Positions 1 through 8,634 of a stretch of 64,000 bases of DNA are shown piece after piece (the stretch's first letter is position 1; every line of letters starts with the position of its first letter). The translations under genes were made by a program, and so were the position numbers. The notes beneath the pieces are model-generated. The model worked only from the letters and a program-made list of their open reading frames with translations. It was not told the DNA's origin and did no database searches. The stretch spans positions 1 through 64,000 of the forward strand of contig JAAOXG010000038.1 of assembly GCA_013036995.1 (NCBI GenBank). The letters are read 5' to 3'. This DNA comes from Lacrimispora defluvii. Its GTDB lineage: Bacteria; Bacillota; Clostridia; Lachnospirales; Lachnospiraceae.

Positions 1-26
1 GGACTTATTTTACAGCCCCTTCAGTT

Positions 27-239
27 TTATGAATCTATTCCAACCATAACAGAAGTCGCCTTTATGATGGCATATGCATCTGACCCAACTTCCAGCTTTA
101 AATCCTTTACAGATGCCATGGAAATCGTGGCAGATATAAAATTACCTCCTCCGATGTCTATGGTTACGATTGCATTTACTGAGCCGGACTCAATCTCTAC
201 AACCTTTCCTTTTAACTGATTTCTGGCACTTATTTTCAT
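27..239 (-). CDS. mop: Mop/molbindin-like molybdopterin-binding protein
   Basis: A 70-residue protein that is a single Mop/TOBE domain. It opens with MKISARNQLKGKVVEIESG and continues with the usual alternating beta pattern. Family members assemble into oligomeric rings in the cytoplasm that bind molybdate or tungstate for storage or sensing. The ATG at 239 was chosen because GGGAGG sits nine bases upstream on the minus strand; an upstream in-frame start at 305 has no such site. It follows modC by about 90 bases on the same strand and is probably the last gene of the mod transcript. The family call is secure; storage versus sensing cannot be told from sequence. Confidence 0.88.
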   Translation of the reverse strand: MKISARNQLKGKVVEIESGSVNAIVTIDIGGGNFISATISMASVKDLKLEVGSDAYAIIKATSVMVGIDS

Positions 240-330
240 ACGATCAGCCTCCCTCTTAATCCGGTTATTTTTATTCATAATAAATATTGTCTCTGCTTTT
301 GTCAATCTATTTCAAAAATACCTAATAAAA

Positions 331-1380
331 TTAAGACAAAAGTAACAGATCTTCCTTTGGAAATTTTAAATATAATGGGATTGTCTCCATTTCTTCCGCA
401 TCAGATTCTTTCTTTTCCCAGATCCACCAGATTTTGGAGGATGACAAATTGGAAGCATTCTGAACTAAATATTGCCGCTGAAAGGTTGTATGGGCACTTC
501 CAGCAAGAGAGATTTTCATTGTGTTCTCTTCCTCAGCATTGGCAGCCGGCACCAGATTATGACCTCTGATTCCGATGTAGCAAATGGAGTCTTCAATGGG
601 TTCGGCTGTTTTCAGTTTTATCCCCCAATCCAGCGCATATAGTTCATATTTGCTGATCCGTTCTATGAGAGAAATATTTTTGCAGCCGGTTAGTCTTGCC
701 GCTTCTACTCTTAATGGTTTCCTGAAAATTTCCTTTGTAAGCCCCTTTACAACGCTTTCTCCATTGGCCAGCAGGATCATATGGCCGCAGAACCGGTAGA
801 TCTCGTCTCTGGAATGAGAAACAAACAGCGCATCTCCACTAAATTCCTTTAACAGCTCCAGCATCTCCAGCTGGAGAGTATCCTTTAGAAATCCGTCCAA
901 AGCGGAAAAGGGCTCATCTAACAGAATCATTTCCGGCTTGCATAAAAGCATGCGTGCCAGCGCCACCCGCTGCTGCTGGCCTCCAGATAACTGGGAGGGA
1001 AGGCGCTTTTCCAGTCCCTGTAGCTGAAAACGCTGGATCTGTTCCGAAACCTGAATCCGCTTTTCCTTATCCCTGCCTGTCAGGGATATTCTTAAATTTT
1101 CCTCCACTGTCATGGTGGGAAACAAGGCGTAATTCTGAAACAAGTACCCCACATGGCGTTCCCTTGCCGGCAGATTAATTCCTTTTTCGGAATCAAAAAG
1201 CACTCTACCATTGTGAACAATTCTCCCGCTGTCCGGTTTTTCAATGCCTGCCACACACTTTAAAGTCATGCTTTTTCCGCAACCGGAAGCCCCCAATATT
1301 CCCATACATCCTCTGTCGGTTTTAAATTCCATATCCAGTTTAAAACCATGGAAATTTTTTACGATTCTCGCTTCCAGCAT
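331..1380 (-). CDS. modC: Molybdate ABC transporter ATP-binding protein
   Basis: 349-residue ABC ATPase energising oxyanion import. Visible are Walker A (GASGCGKS), the Q-loop in LFQNYALFP, the signature LSGGQQQR, Walker B (ILLDEPFSALD) and the switch His in FVSHSRDE. The C-terminal ~120 residues form a TOBE-like regulatory extension typical of ModC. The start is placed at the ATG at 1380 (MLEARIVKNF), one base after the modB stop (TGA-T-ATG arrangement), matching the usual ModC N-terminus; a start seven codons earlier is possible. It acts with ModB and ModA. The TOBE part diverges from the textbook sequence, so whether molybdate or tungstate is preferred is not settled here. Confidence 0.93.
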   Translation of the reverse strand: MLEARIVKNFHGFKLDMEFKTDRGCMGILGASGCGKSMTLKCVAGIEKPDSGRIVHNGRVLFDSEKGINLPARERHVGYLFQNYALFPTMTVEENLRISLTGRDKEKRIQVSEQIQRFQLQGLEKRLPSQLSGGQQQRVALARMLLCKPEMILLDEPFSALDGFLKDTLQLEMLELLKEFSGDALFVSHSRDEIYRFCGHMILLANGESVVKGLTKEIFRKPLRVEAARLTGCKNISLIERISKYELYALDWGIKLKTAEPIEDSICYIGIRGHNLVPAANAEEENTMKISLAGSAHTTFQRQYLVQNASNLSSSKIWWIWEKKESDAEEMETIPLYLKFPKEDLLLLS

Positions 1381-1381
1381 A

Positions 1382-2080
1382 TCAGACCCACCCGCTTCCA
1401 TTCTTTCTGCTTTTTCCTGATATTACGTTCATTGCTGCCACAATAAAGAACGATAACAGAACAATGACCAGTACCCAGAATCCAGCCGTGTCCCAGTTTC
1501 CAGCAGTCACTTCCGTAGCAATGGCCACGGAAACCGTTCTTGTTTTGCCCAGAATATTTCCCGCCAGCATGGTAGTTGCTCCGTACTCTCCAATGGCTCT
1601 TGCAAAAGAAAGTACAGTACCGGAAGCCAGCCCCGGAGCAGCAATTGGTACCACAATTTTCCAGAAAATTTTACGCTCTGACAGTCCTAATGTTCTTCCT
1701 GCCTGAATCATGGTTACGTCTACCTGTTCAAATGCAGCTCTGGCATTGCGGTACATAAGGGGAAAGGCTATGACAAATGCCGCCATAACGCATCCCGGCC
1801 AGGTCTGCACCAGCTTGATATCAAAATTTTCCAGAAGATATCTTCCAAAGGGTCTTCTCAGGCTGAAAATCAAAAGGAGAAAGAAGCCTGCTACCGTTGG
1901 AGGCAGCACAAGAGGGAGTGTAAGAATCCCGTCAGCAATGGCTTTTGCCGTATTATTAAGCTTCATAATCTGCCTGGCTGCACCAATTCCTAAAAAGAAG
2001 GTGAGTACAGTGGCCACAATTCCTGTTTTCAATGACAGATAGAGAGGACTCCAGTCCATGGTTCTAAGTATTTCCCCCAA
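1382..2080 (-). CDS. modB: Molybdate ABC transporter permease
   Basis: 232-residue inner-membrane permease with about five hydrophobic spans and the cytoplasmic EAA-type coupling loop (AGRTLGLSERKIFWKI). The PLVLPPTVAGFFLL stretch is typical of ModB/CysT-type permeases. The start is taken as TTG at 2080: AAGGAGGT lies seven bases upstream of it, while the in-frame ATG at 2098 lies on the wrong side of that ribosome site. It sits between modA (26 bases upstream) and modC (one base downstream), so the three genes are almost certainly cotranscribed. Function is assigned from family and position. Confidence 0.93.
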   Translation of the reverse strand: MGEILRTMDWSPLYLSLKTGIVATVLTFFLGIGAARQIMKLNNTAKAIADGILTLPLVLPPTVAGFFLLLIFSLRRPFGRYLLENFDIKLVQTWPGCVMAAFVIAFPLMYRNARAAFEQVDVTMIQAGRTLGLSERKIFWKIVVPIAAPGLASGTVLSFARAIGEYGATTMLAGNILGKTRTVSVAIATEVTAGNWDTAGFWVLVIVLLSFFIVAAMNVISGKSRKNGSGWV

Positions 2081-2106
2081 TGCATTCACCTCCTTCATTC
2101 GGTCTT

Positions 2107-3012
2107 TTATTCTGTATATCTGGTAAACCCTGCATCTGTAAAGAGCTTCATTACACTATCATCACTGGTTAAATATTTCTTAAATTCTGCTGCTGCCTTT
2201 TTCTGATCCTCACTGGCTTCCCTGTCCTTAATCAGACCCAGGGGATAGACAGCGGGATCAATCTTTGTTTTATCCGCTTCTGCTATAATTTCAACTTTTT
2301 CCGGCATAGAGGCGGCGTCTGTTGCATAAACCACGCCTACTTCATTACTGCCTTCTGCAACTGCGGATAAAACTGCAGTCACGTTGGCCCCCTCGTTAAT
2401 CTCCATTTTCATAACCTGGTCCAGTATTCCCATATTGGTAAAGAGTTTTCTGGCATACTGTCCCACCGGTACATCCTCTCCTGCAAGTGCAAGACTGGAA
2501 GCCGCTGTGATATTTTCAAATCCGGTCACTGCTGTCTTTTTCCCCTTTGGTTTAATAAGCACAACCTTGTTTACAAGAAGGTTTGTATCGGAACCCTCCT
2601 CTACCAATCCTCCATCCTTTAAAGCATTCATCTGCTTGGGTGCTGCTGAAAAGAAAATATCGCACTGGGCGCCCTCCTCAATCTGTTTTTGAAGAGTACC
2701 GGAACTGTCCGCATTGTAGATGATCGTTACTCCGGGATGTGTACTTTCATAATTCACCTTAATCTTTTCCATGGTGTTTTTCAGGCTTGCTGCAATAAAC
2801 ACATACACATCAACCGGCTTTGCTTCCTCTGCCTTTGCAGTCTCAACAGCGGTTGTTTTCTCCTGGGCAGGTTTTGATGTCTCAGTTTGTGCTGATGCCG
2901 CCTGTGTGGCAGGAACCGGTTTTATCCCCGCCTGACCACAGCCTGAAAGCAATCCGCCAACCAGTGATACCGCCATCATCATTTGCAGTAATCTTTTTCT
3001 TTTTTTCATCAT
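2107..3012 (-). CDS. modA: Molybdate-binding lipoprotein
   Basis: 301-residue solute-binding lipoprotein. A basic N-terminus and hydrophobic stretch end at lipobox LLSGC, so the mature protein is anchored outside the membrane by the Cys. An Ala/Thr/Glu-rich linker follows, then the ModA domain starting VYVFIAASLKNTMEKI, with the oxyanion-contacting ASL and the conserved NADSSGTLQKQIEEGAQCD region. The start is ATG at 3012, next to GAGGAGG; a GTG four codons upstream overlaps that ribosome site and is unlikely. It is the first gene of modABC-mop, behind a good sigma-A promoter and three 10-bp direct repeats in the leader. Molybdate versus tungstate selectivity is not proven by sequence. Confidence 0.93.
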   Translation of the reverse strand: MMKKRKRLLQMMMAVSLVGGLLSGCGQAGIKPVPATQAASAQTETSKPAQEKTTAVETAKAEEAKPVDVYVFIAASLKNTMEKIKVNYESTHPGVTIIYNADSSGTLQKQIEEGAQCDIFFSAAPKQMNALKDGGLVEEGSDTNLLVNKVVLIKPKGKKTAVTGFENITAASSLALAGEDVPVGQYARKLFTNMGILDQVMKMEINEGANVTAVLSAVAEGSNEVGVVYATDAASMPEKVEIIAEADKTKIDPAVYPLGLIKDREASEDQKKAAAEFKKYLTSDDSVMKLFTDAGFTRYTE

Positions 3013-3045
3013 TTTCCTCCTCACTTTTAGATGAAGCCCTATAAT

Positions 3046-3075
3046 GTTCTGTTTTGTTCTGTTTTGTTACGTTTT
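3046..3075. repeat. Three tandem 10-bp direct repeats in modA leader
   Basis: Plus-strand units are GTTCTGTTTT, GTTCTGTTTT and GTTACGTTTT: two identical and one with two changes. They lie just downstream of the expected modA transcription start and upstream of its ribosome site. One-helical-turn spacing puts all units on the same DNA face, as expected for a cooperatively bound repressor. The divergent HTH-PBP regulator is the obvious candidate binder (inference). Confidence 0.8.
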
Positions 3076-3089
3076 ACAAGTATTTGTTT

Positions 3090-3118
3090 ATTTTAAATGA
3101 TACACAATTAAAAGTCAA
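3090..3118 (-). promoter_or_regulatory. Promoter for modABC-mop
   Basis: On the minus strand TTGACT, a 17-base spacer and TAAAAT form a good sigma-A promoter. Initiation is expected near 3083, leaving a ~70-base leader that contains the 10-bp direct repeats. Confidence 0.75.
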
Positions 3119-3199
3119 TATTCCTATATCTTCAGATTATTTCTTATTTTTCTGAATTAATTAATCAATTTATTTCAACATATCAATTCTCACCTTTGA

Positions 3200-3228
3200 T
3201 TGACAAAAAATAAACCTTGTTATACCAT
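3200..3228 (+). promoter_or_regulatory. Promoter for HTH-PBP regulator
   Basis: TTGACA at 3200-3205, a 17-base spacer and TACCAT (or a 15-base spacer and TATACC) lie about 35 bases upstream of the regulator start. The match is good at -35 and moderate at -10. Confidence 0.55.
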
Positions 3229-3262
3229 AAATAATAATGAGACAGGGGAAAGAGGATATCAC

Positions 3263-4240
3263 ATGGAAAAAATTTACAGACCCCAGGAAGTGGCGGATCA
3301 GCTAAAAATCAAAAAAGCGACCGTATATGAGTTAATTAAGCGGGGAGAATTAAAATCCGCAAAGGTGGGAAAGCAGATCCGCATCAGCCAGGACCAGCTT
3401 AATGAGTATCTGACCAGAACAAATCAGAAGAAAGAGGCGGCCGGATTTAACAATGTTCTGCCTCCCGTTATGGATATCCCCCGTTTTTCAGCCGATCAGG
3501 CCAGCAGACAGATGGATTATCTTCTTCATACAAACGGGCTTATTATTAACAGTCAGGAATCCAGGACGGTTGAACTGCTTCGCAGTCTGCTAAGTCAGAG
3601 AGATAACAGCCTGCCACTCCTTCATTCTTATATGAACGACTACAACAGCCTTTATTCTCTTTATTATGAGAAAACCCATATGGCACTGACCTGCTTTTGC
3701 TTTGAACAGTTTGAAGAACGGATCAGCCAGATCAGCCATTTCCTTCCGGGGAAAGAAGCTGCGGTCATCCATATCTGCACATTAAAAACAGGCTTCTATG
3801 TAAAAGACGGAAATCCAGATCATATAAGCAGCCCAAGGGATTTATGCCGGCCTGAAATTAAATTTTTAAACCGGGAAAAGGGAAATGGCCTGCGGATTTA
3901 CTTAGACCGGATACTGTCAGAGGAAAAAATAGACAGGTCCCTTATTAAGGGTTACGGAGATGAAAGCCTGTCTCACATGTCATCTGCCAATGGGGTTGCT
4001 TCCGGGCTTTCAGATGTCAGCATGGGAGATCTCTCCCATCTGGCTGCTTATCCCCATATGGATTTTATTCCTTTAACAGAAGCATCCATGGATCTGGTCA
4101 TACTTAAATCTGCCATGGAACAGCCAGCCTTTACGGCTCTCCTTGAAACAATCCGTTCCAGGGAATTTAAAGACAGTCTCCTGCATTTTAACGGTTATGA
4201 AACCATACACACAGGAGATGTCAGCTTTACCACACCTTAG
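3263..4240 (+). CDS. Excisionase-type HTH fused to molybdate-binding-like (PBP) domain
   Basis: 325 residues. The first ~55 form an excisionase/MerR-like winged helix (YRPQEVADQLKIKKATVYEL ... GKQIRISQDQL). From about residue 85 onward is a type-2 periplasmic-binding fold without signal peptide; it aligns by eye with the C-terminal domain of the MoeA-PBP protein at 45122-47044, including a block of DL(C/K) ... R.....NR..G.G.R..D and GY..E..SHM. That is the COG1910-type molybdate-binding domain. The natural reading is a cytoplasmic one-component sensor of molybdate, tungstate or cofactor. ATG at 3263 follows AGAGG at eight bases. It diverges from modABC. Its stop overlaps that of the convergent MFS gene. 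The ligand is inferred. Confidence 0.8.
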   Translation: MEKIYRPQEVADQLKIKKATVYELIKRGELKSAKVGKQIRISQDQLNEYLTRTNQKKEAAGFNNVLPPVMDIPRFSADQASRQMDYLLHTNGLIINSQESRTVELLRSLLSQRDNSLPLLHSYMNDYNSLYSLYYEKTHMALTCFCFEQFEERISQISHFLPGKEAAVIHICTLKTGFYVKDGNPDHISSPRDLCRPEIKFLNREKGNGLRIYLDRILSEEKIDRSLIKGYGDESLSHMSSANGVASGLSDVSMGDLSHLAAYPHMDFIPLTEASMDLVILKSAMEQPAFTALLETIRSREFKDSLLHFNGYETIHTGDVSFTTP

Positions 4241-5394
4241 TTGTTATTAATCATTTTCAAGTGTGAAATTACAAAAAATACGCCGCCCATAGTACACAAC
4301 AGGCTGCCCCAAAGCATGGCATAGGTAAGGTCAGCGGCGGCAGCCTTCCCAAATATGAGATTGGTTCCCGTCCCGCATGCCTCCCCGATCACTGCATAGA
4401 TACTAAGTACGGTAGCCCGGTCTGTGGAAGTAACCCGGCAGTTTTGCAGCCTGGCCTTTAATGGTCCGAGCAGAGAGGACGCAAGCCTTAAAAAAACGAT
4501 GCTAAGAACGGAAAGCAGTCCATTTTTAGTGCGGAAAAGAACCAGGCAGGATATCCCCCCGCATAAAAACAGGACAATGGTAAATGGAAGAATCCCCATT
4601 TTTTTATTCAGCCGGCAGGACCCTATACCACCTGCAATGCCTGACAATGTGACTATAATAAAAACATAGCCCATTGTCTTTGGCTCCATCCCGCATTTCA
4701 CATACTGAAGCTGGTTTAAAAACACAGTGATCGTCTGATTTGTCTCCTCAAGCAGTGTAATTCCCACCATGCCAAGAAGAAAATACCGGTCTTTTACCAC
4801 GTCTAGAAAGGTGCGGTAAAAATGCATGCTGCTTTTTTTCTCTTTCTCCGGCTCTTTTACTTCTTTTAATCCAAAGACAAGAACGGCTGCCACTCCATAA
4901 GCAGCCATGGTTAAAAAACCTGCCAGCCTGTAATTTTCCCCAATAAAAACAGAATAGGATAGAGAGGCCAAAAGCAGACCCGCCATTCCGAATGACTGGT
5001 AATTGCCAAATACCTGCTGGCTTTCTTCCTCCCTGCAGGAAAGATAGAGAATGCTTAAATCACAGCCTGACATTCCTGCCATCACCACACTGAGCAGCAA
5101 TCGTTCCAGTAAAAATAAACCAAACCCGTCTGCTTTCCAGAAAACCACCTTGGAAATAAAATAAATTCCGCAGGTGATAATCATGGTCTTTCTATATCCG
5201 ATCCGGTCCGCAACCAGTCCCCAGGGCATTTCAAGAGCAATACAAAGAGCTAGAGAAATGCTTTCAATTACAGTAATTTGAAATACGCTGACACCTGCTG
5301 CCTGTCTGTAGAGAGTGGCCACTGGTCCATAAAATACCAGTCCCTGTAGAAAGGAAATGGCATAAAGCAAATATATATTTTTTTTATCTTTCAT
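4237..5394 (-). CDS. MFS transporter
   Basis: 385-residue polytopic protein with about 12 hydrophobic segments and the major-facilitator loop 2-3 signature (PWGLVADRIGYRKTM). It resembles the drug/unknown-substrate MFS branch common in Clostridia. Substrate is unknown. ATG at 5394 is preceded by GGAGAAAAT. The gene runs convergently into the HTH-PBP regulator: its stop (4237-4239) overlaps the regulator's stop (4238-4240), so there is no room for a terminator between them. Nothing links it functionally to molybdate apart from this neighbour. Confidence 0.85.
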   Translation of the reverse strand: MKDKKNIYLLYAISFLQGLVFYGPVATLYRQAAGVSVFQITVIESISLALCIALEMPWGLVADRIGYRKTMIITCGIYFISKVVFWKADGFGLFLLERLLLSVVMAGMSGCDLSILYLSCREEESQQVFGNYQSFGMAGLLLASLSYSVFIGENYRLAGFLTMAAYGVAAVLVFGLKEVKEPEKEKKSSMHFYRTFLDVVKDRYFLLGMVGITLLEETNQTITVFLNQLQYVKCGMEPKTMGYVFIIVTLSGIAGGIGSCRLNKKMGILPFTIVLFLCGGISCLVLFRTKNGLLSVLSIVFLRLASSLLGPLKARLQNCRVTSTDRATVLSIYAVIGEACGTGTNLIFGKAAAADLTYAMLWGSLLCTMGGVFFVISHLKMINNN

Positions 5395-5622
5395 ATTTTC
5401 TCCAATGATCCGTATTTTACGAAATTACAGGTACCAAAAATAAGCTCTGTTTTCACAGTGCTTTTTTTAATACCAATCTTTATGAATTTTTTCTACGTGG
5501 GATCATATGATGAGAAAATAGATAATGGCATAAATCTGCCCTCCGGATTTCGTAGTGAATTACGTTGTCACTATATCATGAAAACGGATGTATGTAAAGA
5601 AGAGACAAACTATTAGTAAGAA

Positions 5623-5651
5623 TTGACAGTAAGTTTCAATAGGAGTAAGAT
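5623..5651 (+). promoter_or_regulatory. Promoter for cation/proton antiporter gene
   Basis: TTGACA, a 17-base spacer and TAAGAT, about 40 bases upstream of the 5692 start. The remainder of the 5395-5691 intergenic stretch shows no other clear element. Confidence 0.6.
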
Positions 5652-5691
5652 AAATTTTGTTGATCTTATATAATTAAAAGGAGGGGTTTGT

Positions 5692-6933
5692 ATGGATTAC
5701 AGCTTTTTGTTAAATCTCACAATTATTCTTTTAAGCACTAAGGTATTAGGTCTTGTAACACGGAAATTTCACATGCCGCAGGTAGTCGGAGCATTGTTAG
5801 CGGGGGTGATTCTTGGCCCTGCCATGTTTGGCACACTCCATGAAACCGAATTTCTTGACAAACTGGCGGAAATCGGTGTGATTGTCCTCATGTTTTGCGC
5901 TGGTCTGGAGACAGATACCGCAGAATTAAAAAAGAGTGGTAAATCTGCGTTTATCATTGCACTGATCGGTGTCATCGTGCCTCTATTCGGCGGCTTCGCT
6001 GTTGCTTCTTTCTTTAACCGCCCTGGTGTGATTTCTTCTGATGCCACCTGCTCTTTATTTCTTCAGAATATGTTTATCGGAGTCATTCTCACTGCAACCT
6101 CAGTAAGCATTACAGCTGAAACCTTAAAAGAAATTGGTAAAATAAAGACCCATTCTGGCAACGCTATCCTGGGTGCAGCCATTATTGATGATGTGTTGGG
6201 AATCATCGCACTTACCATTATTACCAGCACCACCGATCCCAATGTCAATCTGTTTGCCGTCTTATTAAAAATTGCCGCGTTCTTTGTCTTTTCTGGCATT
6301 GGCGGCGTTTTGATCTATAAAGCATATTCCCGTTGGAGCAATGACGCGGAACGTGGCTTACAACGCCATGCCATCGCTGCTTTTTCTCTCTGTCTTCTCA
6401 TGTCTTACATCGCAGAACACTTTTTCGGCGTGGCCGATATTACAGGAGCCTACATAGCCGGAGTCATCATATCCAATACCCAGAAATCCCAGTTCCTGAC
6501 CTCTAAATTTGATACCCTGTCCTATCTGCTGCTCTCACCGGTATTTTTTGCAAGCATAGGACTTAAGGTGGAACTCCCAGCCATGACACCGGCAATTATT
6601 CTTTTTGCATTTCTTTTAACCCTTACTGCTATACTAACAAAAGTAGTTGGCTGCGGAATCGGAGCCAAGATCTGCGGTTATAAAAATTACCAGAGCATCC
6701 GGATCGGGGTTGGTATGATTTCCAGAGGCGAAGTCGCTCTGATTGTTGCAGGAAAAGGACAACAGCTTGGATTACTTAGCGGTGATTTTCTGGGGCCGGT
6801 GGTTCTTGTTGTCATTATTACCACCATAATCACACCAATCATATTAAAACCGGTCTTTCGCATTGGTCCTTCTGTGCCCTTTACAGAAACCAGACTGGGA
6901 GAAAACTATGAGGAAGTTTCCAAATACAGGTAA
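5692..6933 (+). CDS. CPA2-family cation/proton antiporter
   Basis: 413 residues with about 12 membrane spans, matching the Na+/H+ exchanger (KefB-type) domain. Recognisable blocks are QVVGALLAGVILGPAMFG near the N-terminus, the ion-site region GAAIIDDVLGIIAL around residue 165 with paired Asp, and SRGEVALIVAGKGQ near residue 345. It lacks the C-terminal RCK/TrkA-N domain of full-length KefB/KefC, so it is the short form. Function: monovalent cation/proton exchange across the cytoplasmic membrane; which cation is unknown. GGAGG lies upstream of ATG 5692. It is followed by a terminator-like hairpin and the DUF1538/PII genes on the same strand. Confidence 0.88.
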   Translation: MDYSFLLNLTIILLSTKVLGLVTRKFHMPQVVGALLAGVILGPAMFGTLHETEFLDKLAEIGVIVLMFCAGLETDTAELKKSGKSAFIIALIGVIVPLFGGFAVASFFNRPGVISSDATCSLFLQNMFIGVILTATSVSITAETLKEIGKIKTHSGNAILGAAIIDDVLGIIALTIITSTTDPNVNLFAVLLKIAAFFVFSGIGGVLIYKAYSRWSNDAERGLQRHAIAAFSLCLLMSYIAEHFFGVADITGAYIAGVIISNTQKSQFLTSKFDTLSYLLLSPVFFASIGLKVELPAMTPAIILFAFLLTLTAILTKVVGCGIGAKICGYKNYQSIRIGVGMISRGEVALIVAGKGQQLGLLSGDFLGPVVLVVIITTIITPIILKPVFRIGPSVPFTETRLGENYEEVSKYR

Positions 6934-6958
6934 ATGTTAACAAAGCTCTAACAAAATT

Positions 6959-6982
6959 ATAGTTGCAATCGCAACTATTTTT
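6959..6982 (+). terminator. Terminator after antiporter gene
   Basis: Perfect 8-bp stem ATAGTTGC/GCAACTAT around loop AATC, followed by a T run, 25 bases after the antiporter stop. The dyad could instead, or also, act as an operator, because a TATAAT at 6996-7001 follows without a recognisable -35 box. Confidence 0.65.
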
Positions 6983-7008
6983 GTGTTACACTTAATATAA
7001 TCGAATAG

Positions 7009-7064
7009 AGTCAGAGTTGCAAAGGCATGATTTTTGCTTCTTCTAAGCCTTTGCACCACTGACT
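7009..7064 (+). other. Long leader hairpin upstream of DUF1538 gene
   Basis: AGTCAG-N3-TGCAAAGGC pairs with GCCTTTGCA-N3-CTGACT around a ~20-base loop, an 18-position stem with a three-base internal mismatch. No T run follows, so it is not an ordinary terminator. If transcription starts from the TATAAT at 6996-7001, this hairpin is at the very 5' end of the mRNA and ends 16 bases before the GGAGG ribosome site. Confidence 0.6.
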
Positions 7065-7092
7065 AAAAAAACGGACAACAGGAGGTATTCGC

Positions 7093-8634
7093 TTGAATCA
7101 AAAACTTAAGGAAAAAATTATTGAATCCCTTTCATCTGTACTGCCCGTTACATGCATTGTGCTGATTTTGTGTATAACCATTACACCCATGCCGCTGGAT
7201 CCGCTGATGCTGTTTCTGGTAGGTGCAACCTTACTCATTGTGGGAATGGGATTTTTTACACTTGGTGTAGACATGTCCATGATGATTATCGGGGAAAAAG
7301 TTGGAAACCATCTGGCAAAATCAAAAAAATTACCTATTATTATTTTTGCCTGCTTCATTATTGGTTCTATCATTACCATTGCTGAACCAGATCTTCAGGT
7401 TCTGGCTGGTCAGACCCCTGCAGTACCTGATATGGTGCTGATTCTTTCAGTGGCAGCCGGTGTGGGAATCTTCCTGGCCCTGGCCTTTTTAAGAACTTTG
7501 CTGGGCTGGAGCTTGTCAAAGCTTCTTCTGATCTTCTATGGAGTACTCTTTGCTACCGCAATTTTTGTTCCAAAAGATTTTCTGGCTGTGGCTTTTGACT
7601 CCGGAGGTGTAACAACCGGACCCATTACCGTTCCATTTATCATGGCTCTCGGCGTCGGTCTTTCCACCGTTGGAAGAAGTAAAAATTCAGGCAGCGACAG
7701 TTTTGGTCTTGTGGCCCTCTGCTCTGTAGGACCGATTCTCTCAGTCATGATTCTAGGGTTACTCTATGGCTCCTCTTCCAGCAGCTATGAACCCACGGTA
7801 ATTCCTGCCTTCACCAATTCACAGGATCTGTGGCTGGCTTTTCAGCATGAATTTCCGGTTTATGCAAAGGAAGTTTTTCTGGCTTTGTTTCCAATTCTTT
7901 TATTTTTTGTAGTTTTCCAGATATTTTTCTTAAAACTAAGACAAAGACAGATCATTAAAATACTGATGGGTATACTGTACTCTTACATTGGACTCACACT
8001 ATTTTTAACCGGTGTCAATGTTGGATTTATGCCTGCCGGCAATTATCTTGGAAAACAGCTGGCCTCTCTTTCCTATAACTGGATTATGATTCCCATTGCC
8101 ATGGTCATCGGTTATTATATTGTAAAAGCAGAACCTGCTGTTTTAGTATTAAATAAACAGGTGGAGGATATCACTGGAGGTGCCATCTCAGAAAAAACCA
8201 TGATGACAGGATTATCGGCAGGTATGTCAGTTTCCTTGGGATTATCTGTTATAAGGATTTTAACGGGTCTCCCCCTTCTTACACTATTAATTCCCGGTTA
8301 TGCACTGGCACTGGGACTTTCCTTTGTTGTACCGCCCATCTTTACATCAATCGCATTTGACTCCGGCGGTGTGGCTTCCGGTCCCATGACTGCTACTTTC
8401 CTGCTTCCGTTTGCAATGGGTGCATGTGAAGCAGTGGGCGGTAACATTGTGACCGATGCCTTTGGAATTGTAGCCATGGTGGCTATGACACCCTTAATCA
8501 CCATTCAGCTGATCGGTGTGATATACCATTTTAAAACGAAGAAATCCAGTTCTTTTGCAGGGGCTGACTCAATTGATATGGAACTGGAATTTATTGAATT
8601 AGGAAAGGATGAAGCAGATGACTTCCAATCATAA
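7093..8634 (+). CDS. DUF1538 integral membrane protein
   Basis: 513 residues, about 12-14 hydrophobic segments, matching the DUF1538 family of unknown function. The protein is an internal duplication: AFDSGGVTTGPITVPF near residue 165 recurs as AFDSGGVASGPMTATF near residue 418, and each copy is preceded by an AEP-containing segment (TIAEPDLQVL, VKAEPAVLVL). Paired repeats with conserved Asp and Gly-rich loops in membrane suggest a transporter, but no substrate is known. Start is TTG at 7093 with AGGAGGT eight bases upstream. The following PII-like gene begins inside its last codons, suggesting a channel or transporter with a dedicated PII regulator, as AmtB has GlnK (analogy only). Confidence 0.82.
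   Translation: MNQKLKEKIIESLSSVLPVTCIVLILCITITPMPLDPLMLFLVGATLLIVGMGFFTLGVDMSMMIIGEKVGNHLAKSKKLPIIIFACFIIGSIITIAEPDLQVLAGQTPAVPDMVLILSVAAGVGIFLALAFLRTLLGWSLSKLLLIFYGVLFATAIFVPKDFLAVAFDSGGVTTGPITVPFIMALGVGLSTVGRSKNSGSDSFGLVALCSVGPILSVMILGLLYGSSSSSYEPTVIPAFTNSQDLWLAFQHEFPVYAKEVFLALFPILLFFVVFQIFFLKLRQRQIIKILMGILYSYIGLTLFLTGVNVGFMPAGNYLGKQLASLSYNWIMIPIAMVIGYYIVKAEPAVLVLNKQVEDITGGAISEKTMMTGLSAGMSVSLGLSVIRILTGLPLLTLLIPGYALALGLSFVVPPIFTSIAFDSGGVASGPMTATFLLPFAMGACEAVGGNIVTDAFGIVAMVAMTPLITIQLIGVIYHFKTKKSSSFAGADSIDMELEFIELGKDEADDFQS

Noticed and set aside
7009-7064. Leader hairpin as a terminator
   Set aside because: No T tract follows on the plus strand, and the T-rich side on the minus strand precedes rather than follows the stem.
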